From assembly GCA_020638495.1 (NCBI GenBank), contig JACKIN010000023.1:1-26275 (forward strand): DNA of 26,275 nucleotides. Reading direction: 5' to 3'. The notes under the pieces were generated by a model that made no database searches, was not told where the DNA came from, and was given only the letters and a program-made list of their open reading frames with translations. Position numbers and translations under genes: made by a program. This DNA comes from Geminicoccaceae bacterium (lineage in GTDB: Bacteria > Pseudomonadota > Alphaproteobacteria > Geminicoccales > Geminicoccaceae). Positions within the stretch are counted from its first letter, which is position 1. Every line of letters starts with the position of its first letter. Positions 16,841 to 25,368 of the stretch are shown here, in pieces.

Positions 16841-18136
16841 TCAAAGCAGGAGCCGCCGGCAGCGCCAGCCGACGCGCTGCTGGTTGACGGCGAAGCAGGC
16901 GAGGCCGGGAACGCGCACCCGCACCACCGGAATGTCGAGATCGGGGCGGGTGAGATCGGCGACGATCACGCGATCGAGCCCGACCCGGGCGAGCTGCCGC
17001 AGCAGGAAATCGAGATCGGCCGCGAGATCGGTCGACTCGAAGGTGGGGACAGCGTCGAACGGCAGGAGCTGCTGGGCGGTGAAATCCGCGAGCCAGGCGA
17101 AGGGTCGGGCGGCATGGTCCGCCGCGGGCGCCCGGTTGAAGGCGTCGCGGGCGCCCTGGATGACGGCGAGCCGCGACTGGACCGCCTCGGTCAGCGCCCG
17201 CATCACCGCCAGCATGGCGTCCGGCGCCGTGCCGTGGCCGACGAAGCAGCGCGTGGCGGGCCCGTGCGGCGTCGGATAGGCGTGGTCGATCATGAGTGCC
17301 CTGAAGGTGGCGACGGCGATGTCGGTCACCAGCCAGTCGACCACGACGTCGATGCCCGCCTCGCGCGCCGTCTCGACGATCGCACCGGCCGGCGCCGGCA
17401 GGGTCCGGGGGTCGAGGCGCAGCCGCTGCGGCAGGCTGTCCGACGCATCGAGATAGAGCTCGGCGAAGAGATGCTGGCTCACCGCATCGCGCTCGATCAC
17501 CTCCGCCAGCGCATGCACGATCGCCTCCAGCCGGCTGTTGCCGGCGGCGAGGCCGTTGGTGTCGACGTGCCGGAGAACGCCCTCGCCGGGCGGCGAGACC
17601 GCGAGATCGAGCGGCAACTGGAGCTTCCGGTTGCCGACGAGGCAGTCGGCTTCGATCCAGCCGAGCACCGCATCGGGCGCAAAGGCGCTGTCGGGCGGCA
17701 GGTCGCAGAGCCGCGGGTCGAGGGCCGCGACGCCCGATCCGTCGAGCTCGCGCCAGCTAGCCCGCAGCAGGGGCAAGGAGACGCGCTCCGCGGAGGCCCG
17801 CTCGACCGCCTCCATCAACGCGCTCACCCGGGCGGCGACCGCATCGGTCCCCTTGCCCAGGTGGGTCGTCAGGTCGCGCGCCAGGGGCGTTGTCGCCGAC
17901 CAGACCGGCAGGCCCAGCCGGTCGAGTGGGGTCAGGTCGGCGAGCCGGGTGATCGGCACGGCACCCATCAGGGCGCGCAGCCGCCCCTCCGTCCAGGCGG
18001 GAGGCCGGACCCGCGGGGTGAGGCCGTCGTGCTTGCGCGTCGCCGGAGTCGAATTTCCGGCTGGCGCATCAGAATCCGGCGCCGCGGGCGTCCGGCTTGT
18101 AGGGCGGGTTGTTCGGGAAGCGCTTGTGCGCGGCAA
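16841..18136 (-). CDS. ycaO: YcaO-family ATP-dependent peptide backbone-modifying enzyme
   Basis: This 431-residue YcaO protein shows VPITRLADLTPLDRLGLPVW (60-79) and GKG (94-96). The ATP/Mg motifs are SALMEAVERASAE (105-117), LAEVIERDA (210-218) and LTEAVQSRLAVIQGARD (315-331). It lacks the proline-rich C-terminus of azoline-forming YcaOs and ends VGWRCRRLLL. YcaO enzymes phosphorylate an amide oxygen; with TfuA the attacking group is sulfide, giving a thioamide. The only in-frame start before the conserved N-terminus is TTG 18136, inside the precursor gene, so the two overlap by 68 bp. A strong GGAGGTGA ribosome site supports that start. The first 35 residues (Thr/Pro/Ser/Arg-rich) look like overprinted, unconserved sequence. 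The next start, ATG 17968, would cut into the conserved N-terminal region. Confidence 0.9.
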   Translation of the reverse strand: MPRTSASRTTRPTSRTPAAPDSDAPAGNSTPATRKHDGLTPRVRPPAWTEGRLRALMGAVPITRLADLTPLDRLGLPVWSATTPLARDLTTHLGKGTDAVAARVSALMEAVERASAERVSLPLLRASWRELDGSGVAALDPRLCDLPPDSAFAPDAVLGWIEADCLVGNRKLQLPLDLAVSPPGEGVLRHVDTNGLAAGNSRLEAIVHALAEVIERDAVSQHLFAELYLDASDSLPQRLRLDPRTLPAPAGAIVETAREAGIDVVVDWLVTDIAVATFRALMIDHAYPTPHGPATRCFVGHGTAPDAMLAVMRALTEAVQSRLAVIQGARDAFNRAPAADHAARPFAWLADFTAQQLLPFDAVPTFESTDLAADLDFLLRQLARVGLDRVIVADLTRPDLDIPVVRVRVPGLACFAVNQQRVGWRCRRLLL

Positions 18137-18260
18137 TGAGATGCTTCACCTCCTCGGCGGTCATCTCGTTGTTCACGATCTTCTTGGCTTCGTCACCCAT
18201 GTTGGCCGGGTCGAGCACACCCGCTTCCACCAACTGCTCGAGGTTCGACTTCTTGGTCAT
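18069..18260 (-). CDS. Putative RiPP precursor peptide (63 residues)
   Basis: This small peptide gene lies directly upstream of ycaO on the same strand. The protein has a charged, helix-prone leader (NLEQLVEAGVLDPANMGDEA, then KKIVNNEMTAEEVKHLIAAHKRF, to residue 48). A distinct tail, PNNPPYKPDARGAGF (49-63), follows. The tail has no Cys, Ser or Thr, so it cannot form azoles. Backbone amides, for example at G60 or G62, or side chains such as Y54, are the available targets. ATG 18260 has GAGGGA 10 nt upstream. The coding quality, the position first in a YcaO-TfuA operon and the short tail all fit a precursor. I recall similar short leaders ending in EEVxxLI in other peptide clusters, but cannot verify this here. 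The cleavage site and final product are unknown. A small regulatory or chaperone protein is the alternative. Confidence 0.75.
   Translation of the reverse strand: MTKKSNLEQLVEAGVLDPANMGDEAKKIVNNEMTAEEVKHLIAAHKRFPNNPPYKPDARGAGF
18146..18153 (-). promoter_or_regulatory. Internal ribosome binding site for ycaO inside the precursor gene
   Basis: On the minus strand GGAGGTGA is an eight-base match to the anti-Shine-Dalgarno sequence. It lies within precursor codons 36-39 (E-E-V-K), nine bases before the TTG at 18136. It decides the ycaO start, because no other ATG/GTG/TTG is available before the conserved N-terminus. Confidence 0.6.
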
Positions 18261-18470
18261 CTGGTCGCGTTCCCTCTTGGTTTCGCCTGCAAGTCGATGT
18301 CACCGCAAGCGCGCGCAGTTATACACTCCCGCGTTGGTCGAGGCCATGGTCGATTGCGCGGCGAGCGCTCTGACCAGTGTGCTGCAGGTTGCGCGCGACC
18401 GGCCGCCGTGCTCTGATTCGCGGGCCTGGCAATGCCCGGACAAGAACGCACGAGCTGGGGAGAAGGCGGC
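18261..18470. promoter_or_regulatory. Divergent control region of the RiPP-like locus
   Basis: This 210-bp gap separates the precursor operon (minus) from the HDO operon (plus) and must hold the promoters of both. On the minus strand TATAAC (18323-18318) is a plausible -10, 57 bases before the precursor ATG, but no good -35 lies 16-18 bp upstream. On the plus strand I see no convincing pair. A weak or activator-dependent promoter is possible. No clear inverted repeat was found. GGGGAGAAGG just before 18471 is the HDO ribosome site. Confidence 0.4.
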
Positions 18471-19181
18471 ATGGACACGGTTCGGTCGAGCAACAGCAGG
18501 GTGCTCCTCGCCAAGATCGAGCTCACCTGCGGCAGCCTCGGCTGCGCGCTCGACGATCTCTGGTCGCACCCCGAGCTGCCCGACCGCTTCCCGCGCTTTC
18601 TCGTCCTCCTCCACCAGATCATGCGGGCCAGCGTGCCGCTGATGGAGCTCGCCAGGGACGCCGCCCTGGAACGCCGCGGCAGCGACCCCTCGGCCGAAGG
18701 GCTTGCCGCCTACTTCGCCCACCACATCGACGAGGAGCGAAATCACGACGTCTGGACGCTCGAGGACCTGGTGGCCGCCGGCTTCGACGGCGAGGCGGTG
18801 CTCGCCCAGACGCCGCCGCCCTCGCTCGCCGCCATGGTCGGCTCGCAATACTACTGGATCCTGCATCATCATCCGGCAGCCCTGCTCGGCTACATCGCCA
18901 TCCTCGAGGGCAACCCGCCGAACCAGGCGCATATCGACCGGCTGCAGGCCCAGACCGGCCTGCCCGTGGCGGCCTTTCGCACCTACCGCATGCACGGACG
19001 GCTCGATCCGCACCATCGCGACGAGCTCTACCGGGTCATCGACGCGCTGCCGCTGACGCCAGCGCTCGCCGGGCTGATCGGCACCAGCGCCACCCACACG
19101 GCGCAGATGCTGGCCTGGAGCCTCGACGGGCTCGACTGCATCGCCCATCCGCCCCGCACCGACGAGCGGCGGGCCGCATGA
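18471..19181 (+). CDS. Heme-oxygenase-like diiron oxidase (HDO/iron-containing redox enzyme family)
   Basis: This is a 236-residue all-helical protein. Candidate iron ligands follow the HDO pattern: E88/E89 and H92 in HHIDEERNHDVW, E146 in GYIAILEGNPP, and an HxxxDxxH motif (H175, D179, H182) in MHGRLDPHHRDEL. H92-to-E146 spacing is close to that recalled for UndA, and HxxxDxxH is the C-terminal motif seen in CADD and SznF. HDO enzymes use a labile diiron centre and O2 for N-oxygenation, desaturation, C-C cleavage or methylene excision. PqqC/TenA-like folds are related but lack this ligand set. ATG 18471 has GGGGAGAAGG upstream. It is divergent from the precursor and coupled (ATGA) to the S41 gene. 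I infer it oxidises the modified peptide; the reaction is unknown. Confidence 0.78.
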   Translation: MDTVRSSNSRVLLAKIELTCGSLGCALDDLWSHPELPDRFPRFLVLLHQIMRASVPLMELARDAALERRGSDPSAEGLAAYFAHHIDEERNHDVWTLEDLVAAGFDGEAVLAQTPPPSLAAMVGSQYYWILHHHPAALLGYIAILEGNPPNQAHIDRLQAQTGLPVAAFRTYRMHGRLDPHHRDELYRVIDALPLTPALAGLIGTSATHTAQMLAWSLDGLDCIAHPPRTDERRAA

Positions 19182-21166
19182 CCACGGTGACGCCCGTCGG
19201 CGCCGACCCGGCCACAATCGAGGCGCTCGGCAAGGCGTTCGGGAAGCTCGGCAAGGTCAGGCCGGTCGGCGAGCTCGCCTCCATGCGGCAGAAGCTCACC
19301 GGCGCCGACCGGGTGCTGATCGTCGACCAGGCGCTGATCATCATCGAGCAGCTCTACACCCACCTGCACATGAAGCGGGTGCGCCATGCCATCGATCCGG
19401 CGCAGGCGCTCCGCGTGCTGCGCGACCAGGCGGCCGGGCTCGGCGATCTGCGGTTCCACAGCGAGATGCTGCGCATCTTCAAGAGCCTGCGCGACATCCA
19501 CACGGCCTACACCGCCCCGCCACCCTTCGCCGAGCAGACCGCCTTCCTGCCCTTCCTCCTCGAGCCCTGCACGGACGCCCACGGCACCACCCGCTACCTC
19601 GTCACCCGCGTCCTCGCCCACTTCGACCATCCGACGTTCCGGCCGGGCGTCGAGATCACCCACTGGCACGGCGCCCCGATCGCCCGGGCGATCGCCATCA
19701 ACGCCGCCCGCGAGGAGGGCTCCAACCCGGAATCGCAGGCCGCCCTGGGTTGCCTCTTCATGACCGTGCGCTGGCTCGGCGCCTGCCTCGTGCCCGACGA
19801 GGACTGGGTGATCCTCGGCTATCGCCATCCGTCCGGCGAGGCCGAGATCCGCCTCCCCTGGTCGATGCTCGAGCTCAACGACCCGGGCCTGCGCTTCGCC
19901 ATCCAGACGGTCTGGCTGTTCGAGAAGGACACGAGCGACGGCGAGCCGCAGCCGCCGCACTCGCTCAACCACGCCACGAACATCCGCACCCAGGTCGAGC
20001 AGGTGACGCGCCGGCACCTCTTCGCCGGTGAGCAGAAGAAGGCGCCGGCGAGGCGGCGAGCCCCGGACGACCTCGCCTCGCACCTGCCCGACCTGATGAC
20101 CGCCGAGCGCCTGGCCGATCCCAAGGGCGGCGAGCCTTACGGCTATCTGCGGCTGCGCGCCTTCGAGCATGACGACGTGGCCGAGTTCAAGGACGAGTTC
20201 CGCCGCCTGCTCGGGCTCCTGCCCAGGCGCGGGCTGGTGATCGACATCCGCGGCAATCCCGGCGGCATCGTCGATTGCGCCGAAGGCATCCTGCAGTTCC
20301 TGACGCACCGGCGGATCACGCCTTTGCCCTTCCAGTTCCTCGGCTCCGAGCTGATCGCCAGGATCAGCCACCCGCCACCCATGAACGAGCTGCCGTTCGG
20401 TGCCGCCCTCGAGCGCCTGACGATCAGGAGCCAGTGGGGCTCCGGCATCCAGGTCGCGCGCGAGACCGGGGCCTCCTACTCGGGCGGTGCCGCGCTGACC
20501 TCCGCCATGGAAGCCAATGAAATCGGCCAGACCTATTTCGGCCCGGTCGTGCTGGTCGTCGATGCGGTCACCTACAGCGCCGGCGACATCTTCGCCGCCG
20601 GTTTCCAGGACCACGCCATCGGCCCGGTGCTCGGCACGAACGGCCAGACCGGCGGTGGCGGTGCCAATGTCTGGCCGCACGACTTCCTCGTGCGGATCCT
20701 GCCCGACGTGCCGGAGATCAAGCCCCTGCCCGGCGGTGCCAAGCTGCGCGTCGCCGCGCGCCGCTGCGTCCGCACGGGGAGCTTCGAGGGCCTGCCCATC
20801 GAGGAGCTCGGTGTTCGTGCCGACGAGCTGCACCGGATCACCGAGGCCGACGTGCTGGAGGACAACCGCGACCTCAAGGCCGCCGCCATCGCGCTGATCG
20901 CCGACCAGCCCGCCCGCTGGCTCGAGGCCGAGCTCGTGACCGACAAGAACGGGCGCGCCGTCAGGGTCACGGCGACCGGCCTCGACCGCGTCGACATCTA
21001 CGTCGACGACCGGCCGCTGGCCTCGCTCGACGTCGAGGGCGGCGGGCCGGCCGGCACCGCGGTGCCGAAGGCGTGGCCGGCGGAGAGAGTGGAGGTCCGG
21101 GGCTTCGTCCAGAACGAGCTCAAGGCGCGCCGCCGGCTCGACCTCACGCCGCCACCGACGTCATGA
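19178..21166 (+). CDS. S41-family (C-terminal processing protease-like) peptidase, cytoplasmic
   Basis: This is a 662-residue protein. The C-terminal half carries the S41 core: RRGLVIDIRGNPGGIVDCAE (about 350-369), then VTYSAGDIFAAGF with S467 as the likely nucleophile, and a glycine-rich loop LGTNGQTGGGGANVW. No PDZ domain was recognised. The N-terminal 300 residues are a less familiar domain (HTAYTAPPPFAEQTAFLPFL is a family-like segment). Unlike most Ctp/Tsp proteins it has no signal peptide (MTTVTPVGADPATIEALGKA), so it should act in the cytoplasm. It overlaps the HDO gene by 4 bp and is followed 22 bp later by transporter genes. I infer a leader-removing protease for the precursor peptide, or an immunity/degradation protease; neither is proven. 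The general base (Lys or His) was not located. Confidence 0.8.
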   Translation: MTTVTPVGADPATIEALGKAFGKLGKVRPVGELASMRQKLTGADRVLIVDQALIIIEQLYTHLHMKRVRHAIDPAQALRVLRDQAAGLGDLRFHSEMLRIFKSLRDIHTAYTAPPPFAEQTAFLPFLLEPCTDAHGTTRYLVTRVLAHFDHPTFRPGVEITHWHGAPIARAIAINAAREEGSNPESQAALGCLFMTVRWLGACLVPDEDWVILGYRHPSGEAEIRLPWSMLELNDPGLRFAIQTVWLFEKDTSDGEPQPPHSLNHATNIRTQVEQVTRRHLFAGEQKKAPARRRAPDDLASHLPDLMTAERLADPKGGEPYGYLRLRAFEHDDVAEFKDEFRRLLGLLPRRGLVIDIRGNPGGIVDCAEGILQFLTHRRITPLPFQFLGSELIARISHPPPMNELPFGAALERLTIRSQWGSGIQVARETGASYSGGAALTSAMEANEIGQTYFGPVVLVVDAVTYSAGDIFAAGFQDHAIGPVLGTNGQTGGGGANVWPHDFLVRILPDVPEIKPLPGGAKLRVAARRCVRTGSFEGLPIEELGVRADELHRITEADVLEDNRDLKAAAIALIADQPARWLEAELVTDKNGRAVRVTATGLDRVDIYVDDRPLASLDVEGGGPAGTAVPKAWPAERVEVRGFVQNELKARRRLDLTPPPTS

Positions 21167-21188
21167 GGACCTTCGACGGGATGCGCCC

Positions 21189-22133
21189 TTGGCGCCCTGG
21201 ATCCTCCGCCGCCTCCTGACGCTGCTGCTGACCCTCCTCGCGGCGACGGTGGTGGTTTTCGTCGTGCTGGAGCTGCTGCCGGGCGACCCGGCCGCCGTCA
21301 TCCTCGGCACCGGCGCGCGCGAGGACACGCTGGCGGCACTCCGCGCCCAGCTCGGGCTCGATCGTCCTCCGTTGGAGCGCTACCTCGCCTGGCTCGGCGG
21401 GCTCGTCCAGGGCCGGCTCGGCCAGAGCTACACCTACGGCGTGCCGGTGGCCGAGCTGATCGCCGAGCGGGCCACCGTCAGCGTGCCGCTCGCCCTCGCC
21501 TCGATCCTGCTCTCGACCGCCATCGCCATCCCCGTGGGCGTGCATGCCGCGAGCCGGCGCGGCCGCCTCGCCGACACGCTGCTCATGAGCGTCACCCAGC
21601 TCGGCGTCGCCATTCCCAATTTCTGGTTCGCCATCCTGCTCATCCTGCTCTTCGCCGTCGGCCTCGGCTGGCTGCCGGCCGGCGGCTTCCCGGGCTGGGA
21701 GGCGGGCTTCTGGCAGGCGATGCCCTCGCTGCTCATGCCGGCCCTGGCCCTCGCCCTGCCGCAGGCGGCGATCCTCGCCCGCCTCACCCGCTCGGCCGTG
21801 CTGGACGCGCTGGCCGAGGACTACGTCCGGACCGCCCGGGCCAAGGGCCTGAGCCGCGGCCGGGCGATCTGGCAGCATGCGGTGCCCAACGCGCTCATCC
21901 CGGTCGTCACCATCATGGGCCTGCAGTTCTCCTTCCTGCTCGCCGGCACCATCATCATCGAGAACGTCTTCTACCTCCCGGGCATCGGCCGACTGACCTT
22001 CCAGGCGATCGCCCAGCGCGACCTCACCACCGTCCGCGACCTCGTCGTCGTGCTCGCCGCCGTTGTCATCCTCGTCAACTTCGTGGTCGACGTCCTCTAC
22101 GTGCTGATCGATCCGCGGCTCCGCCATGACTAG
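21189..22133 (+). CDS. dppB: Dipeptide/oligopeptide ABC transporter permease, DppB type
   Basis: This 314-residue inner-membrane permease has the DppB/OppB layout. A first membrane helix (TLLLTLLAATVVVFVVLELL) is followed by a conserved periplasmic segment (LPGDPAAVILG to LGLDRPPLERYLAWLGG) and five further helices. The EAA loop that contacts the ATPases is EDYVRTARAKGLSRGRAIWQ. It ends VVDVLYVLIDPRLRHD, as in this family. The start is TTG 21189 with GGGA upstream; the ATGs at 21163 and 21181 are out of frame. It lies 22 bp after the S41 gene, so it is probably in the same operon. The symbol is at family level only; the substrate is unknown. Confidence 0.92.
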   Translation: MAPWILRRLLTLLLTLLAATVVVFVVLELLPGDPAAVILGTGAREDTLAALRAQLGLDRPPLERYLAWLGGLVQGRLGQSYTYGVPVAELIAERATVSVPLALASILLSTAIAIPVGVHAASRRGRLADTLLMSVTQLGVAIPNFWFAILLILLFAVGLGWLPAGGFPGWEAGFWQAMPSLLMPALALALPQAAILARLTRSAVLDALAEDYVRTARAKGLSRGRAIWQHAVPNALIPVVTIMGLQFSFLLAGTIIIENVFYLPGIGRLTFQAIAQRDLTTVRDLVVVLAAVVILVNFVVDVLYVLIDPRLRHD

Positions 22134-22944
22134 GCACCATCACCTCTGGATCGGCGGCGCGCTCTCCCTCCTGCTCCTCGCCGCCGCCCTCTTGTCGCTC
22201 GTCTGGACCCCCTACCCGGTCGACGTGATCGACGTCGCCAACCGCCTCGCCGGCGCCTCGCCGGACCACTGGCTCGGCACCGATCCCTATGGCCGCGACA
22301 TCCTCTCGCTGCTCCTCGCCGGCGCCCGAAACTCCATCCTCGTCGCCGTGGTGGCGGTCACGATCGGCGTCGGCCTCGGCGTGCCGCTCGGCGCGCTGGC
22401 GAGCGCCGCCGGCGGCTGGCTGGACGAGCTGGTCATGCGCCTCTCCGACTTCGCCTTCGCCTTCCCTGCCCTGCTAACGGCCGTGATGATCACCGCGATC
22501 TGGGGCCCGGGTGCCGTCAACGCCATCCTCGCCATCGGCATCTTCAACGTGCCGGTCTTCGCCCGGCTGACCCGAGGCGCCGCCCTCGGCCTCTGGCGTC
22601 GCGACTTCGTCGCCGCCGCCCGCCTCGCCGGCCGCGGCGAGCTCGCCATCGCCACCTCGCACATCATCCCGAACCTCTCGAGCCTCGTCATCGTCCAGGT
22701 GACGGTGCAGTTCGCCCTCGCCATCCTCGCCGAGGCCGGGCTCTCCTATCTGGGATTCGGCGCCCAGCCGCCAGACCCCTCCTGGGGCCGGATGCTGAAC
22801 GAGGCGCAGACTTTCCTCTTCATCGCGCCGCAGCTCGCCATCCTGCCGGGTCTCTGCATCGCGCTTTCGGTGCTCGGCCTCAACCTCCTCGGCGACGGCC
22901 TGCGCGACCTCCTCGACCCCAGGCTCAGGCGGCTGCGCCAGTGA
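22126..22944 (+). CDS. dppC: Dipeptide/oligopeptide ABC transporter permease, DppC type
   Basis: This 272-residue partner permease has an N-terminal helix (GGALSLLLLAAALLSLVW), then the DppC motif HWLGTDPYGRDILSLLLAGAR. The membrane-spanning core follows, with the EAA loop RDFVAAARLAGRGELAIATS. The C-terminal sequence GLSYLGFGAQPPDPSWGRML is diagnostic of the subfamily. It overlaps dppB by 8 bp, so the two are translated together. It forms the channel with DppB. Confidence 0.92.
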   Translation: MTRHHHLWIGGALSLLLLAAALLSLVWTPYPVDVIDVANRLAGASPDHWLGTDPYGRDILSLLLAGARNSILVAVVAVTIGVGLGVPLGALASAAGGWLDELVMRLSDFAFAFPALLTAVMITAIWGPGAVNAILAIGIFNVPVFARLTRGAALGLWRRDFVAAARLAGRGELAIATSHIIPNLSSLVIVQVTVQFALAILAEAGLSYLGFGAQPPDPSWGRMLNEAQTFLFIAPQLAILPGLCIALSVLGLNLLGDGLRDLLDPRLRRLRQ

Positions 22945-23919
22945 CCCTCCTCGAGATCGAAGGCCTGACCCTCGACCTGCCGACGCCGGCGGGCACGCTC
23001 CGCCTGCTCGACGGCATCGACCTCGCCCTGAACGCGGGCGACTGGCACGGCATCGTCGGCGAGAGCGGCTGCGGCAAGTCGCTGACCGCCCTCTCGATCA
23101 TGCGCCTCCAGCCGGACCGCACCCGGCTCGGCGGCCGCCTCGTCTTCGACGGCCGGGATCTCCTCGGGCTCGACGAGCCGGCGCTCGGCCGGCTGCGCGG
23201 TGCCGAGATCGGCATGATCTTCCAGGAGCCGATGACCGCCCTCAACCCGGTCCGCACCATCGGCTGGCAGATCGCCGAGGGCCTTCGCCTCGACGGCCGG
23301 CTCGGCCGGGCCGACATCGCGGCGCGCACGCGCGACGCCATGCGCCGGGTCGGGCTCGACCCGGAACAGTTCTCGCCCAAGCTCTACCCGCACCAGCTCT
23401 CGGGCGGGCAGCGCCAGCGGGCGATGATCGCCATGGTGCTGGCCCGCCGCCCCAAGCTGCTCATCGCCGACGAGCCGACCACGGCCCTCGACGTCACCGT
23501 GCAGGCGGAGATCCTGAAGCTCATCGCCGAGATCGCCGACGAGACCGGCATGGCGCTCCTCTTCATCACCCACGACCTCGGCGTGGTGGCGGCCATCGCC
23601 GAGGCCGTGCACGTCATGTATGCCGGGCAGATCGTCGAGACCGGCCCGACCGACCTGGTCTTCGACGAACTCGCCCACCCCTATCTGCGCGGTCTCTTCG
23701 ATGCCCTGCCAACAGCGCTCGGCGAGGCCGGGCGGGGCCGGCTCGCGGCCATTCCCGGGCAGGTGCCGGAGCCCGGCGGTGCCGCGCAGGCCTGCAGCTT
23801 CGCGCCGCGCTGCCACCGCGCCGACGCCCTCTGCCATTCGGTCCGGCCGGTCCTCGCCCCCCTCGAAGCACCGGCGCACCGGGCGGCCTGCTTCCACCCC
23901 CTGGCACGGGGGCGGGACC

Positions 23920-23927
<8 letters not shown>
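22941..23927 (+). CDS. dppD: Oligopeptide ABC transporter ATP-binding protein, DppD type
   Basis: This 328-residue ATPase has Walker A GESGCGKS, Q-loop MIFQEPMTALNP, signature LSGGQRQRAMIAMVLA, Walker B LLIADEPTTALD and the switch histidine in ITHDLG. The C-terminal tail has the oligopeptide-transporter cysteine motif CSFAPRCHRADALC, typical of DppD/OppD. The start is GTG 22941 in a 4-bp overlap (GTGA) with dppC. It pairs with DppF to power the DppBC channel. Confidence 0.94.
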
Positions 23928-24768
<841 letters not shown>

Positions 24769-24773
24769 CGAGA

Positions 24774-24802
24774 TTTCGAAAGATGACCCACTGGGCTATA
24801 CA
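24774..24802 (+). promoter_or_regulatory. Candidate promoter/operator for the XRE antitoxin gene
   Basis: TATACA (24797-24802) is a fair -10, and TTTCGA 17 bp upstream (24774-24779) is a poor -35. The spacer contains the inverted repeat CCCA-C-TGGG (24787-24795), a possible site for the HTH protein encoded just downstream. The layout resembles the TacAT promoter, but the evidence is weaker. Confidence 0.3.
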
Positions 24803-24851
24803 CATCTGCGGCTCGGGTGGTGGCGGGACTTGCCGCCGCGCTGAAAGCGGC

Positions 24852-25145
24852 ATGGAAAAAGAGAAAATGACCACCTTCGGTGAAGACCTGATCGAGGCGA
24901 TGGGCGAAGCTCTCGCTCATGCCAAGGGAACCGGCCCCGCGATCACGCATGAGCCGGTCGATCCGCGCGAGATCAGGACCCGGGCGAAGCTGACCCAGGC
25001 ACAGATGGCCCCGCTGATGGGCATGAGCCTCTCGGGCTATCGCAAATGGGAGCAGGGCCAGCGACGCGTCAGCGGCCCGGCGGCGACCCTCCTGCGGGTG
25101 ATCGAGAAGGAACCCGCCGCCGTGCAGCGAGCTCTTTCGGCGTGA
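24852..25145 (+). CDS. XRE/MqsA-like helix-turn-helix protein (orphan antitoxin-like)
   Basis: This 97-residue protein has a C-terminal HTH: RTRAKLTQAQMAPLMGMSL, then SGYRKWEQGQRRVSGPAATL (about 42-80). This is the form found in MqsA/HigA-type antitoxins and related regulators, where WEQG and GPAATLLRVI are characteristic. No zinc-binding Cys motifs of true MqsA are present. ATG 24852 or ATG 24867 may be the start; both ribosome sites are weak. Such genes usually follow a RelE/HigB-type toxin, but the preceding gene here is dppF and no toxin is visible on either side. It may be a leftover antitoxin or a stand-alone regulator of its own promoter. Confidence 0.78.
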   Translation: MEKEKMTTFGEDLIEAMGEALAHAKGTGPAITHEPVDPREIRTRAKLTQAQMAPLMGMSLSGYRKWEQGQRRVSGPAATLLRVIEKEPAAVQRALSA

Positions 25146-25164
25146 CGCGGTAGCGCCGTCCAAA

Positions 25165-25350
25165 ATGCCCATGTCCCAAGAGAACCATCGCCATGAGCAG
25201 GCAGATCACGTCCGCGAGGCGGTGGCGGAGCACCTCGAGGACCTCGAGGATCGCTTCACCGCCGAGGCGGCGCTGCTGGCCCACCGCCAATCGAATGAAC
25301 CTGCCCTCACCCTCGATGATCTGGACGCGGAGCGCGACCTGCTGCGTTGA
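25165..25350 (+). CDS. Small acidic hypothetical protein, possibly antitoxin-like
   Basis: This 61-residue acidic ORF has a helix-prone middle (REAVAEHLEDLEDRFTAEAA) and ends PALTLDDLDAERDLLR. The pattern of a LEDLED helix followed by a short acidic tail recalls C-termini of RelB/Phd-like antitoxins, but there is no recognisable DNA-binding part. The start could be ATG 25165 or 25171; neither has a good ribosome site. It lies 19 bp after the HTH gene and is convergent with the GGDEF gene. No toxin gene accompanies it. It may be a decayed or minimal antitoxin, or not a gene at all. Confidence 0.4.
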   Translation: MPMSQENHRHEQADHVREAVAEHLEDLEDRFTAEAALLAHRQSNEPALTLDDLDAERDLLR

Positions 25351-25368
25351 CGCCTCGCCTGGCCCAAC

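Noticed and set aside
18067..18069. ATG overlapping the precursor stop codon (TGATG) as the ycaO start
   Set aside because: It is out of frame with ycaO by one base and its frame closes after about 34 codons. It would be valid only if a base is missing nearby, noted as a finding.
16841..18136. YcaO as an azoline-forming cyclodehydratase (thiazole/oxazole product)
   Set aside because: The candidate core has no Cys, Ser or Thr, the YcaO lacks the proline-rich C-terminus, no E1-like partner is present, and TfuA is next to it.
18318..18323. TATAAC as a confident promoter of the precursor operon
   Set aside because: No acceptable -35 lies 16-18 bp upstream. It is mentioned only as a weak candidate inside the control region.
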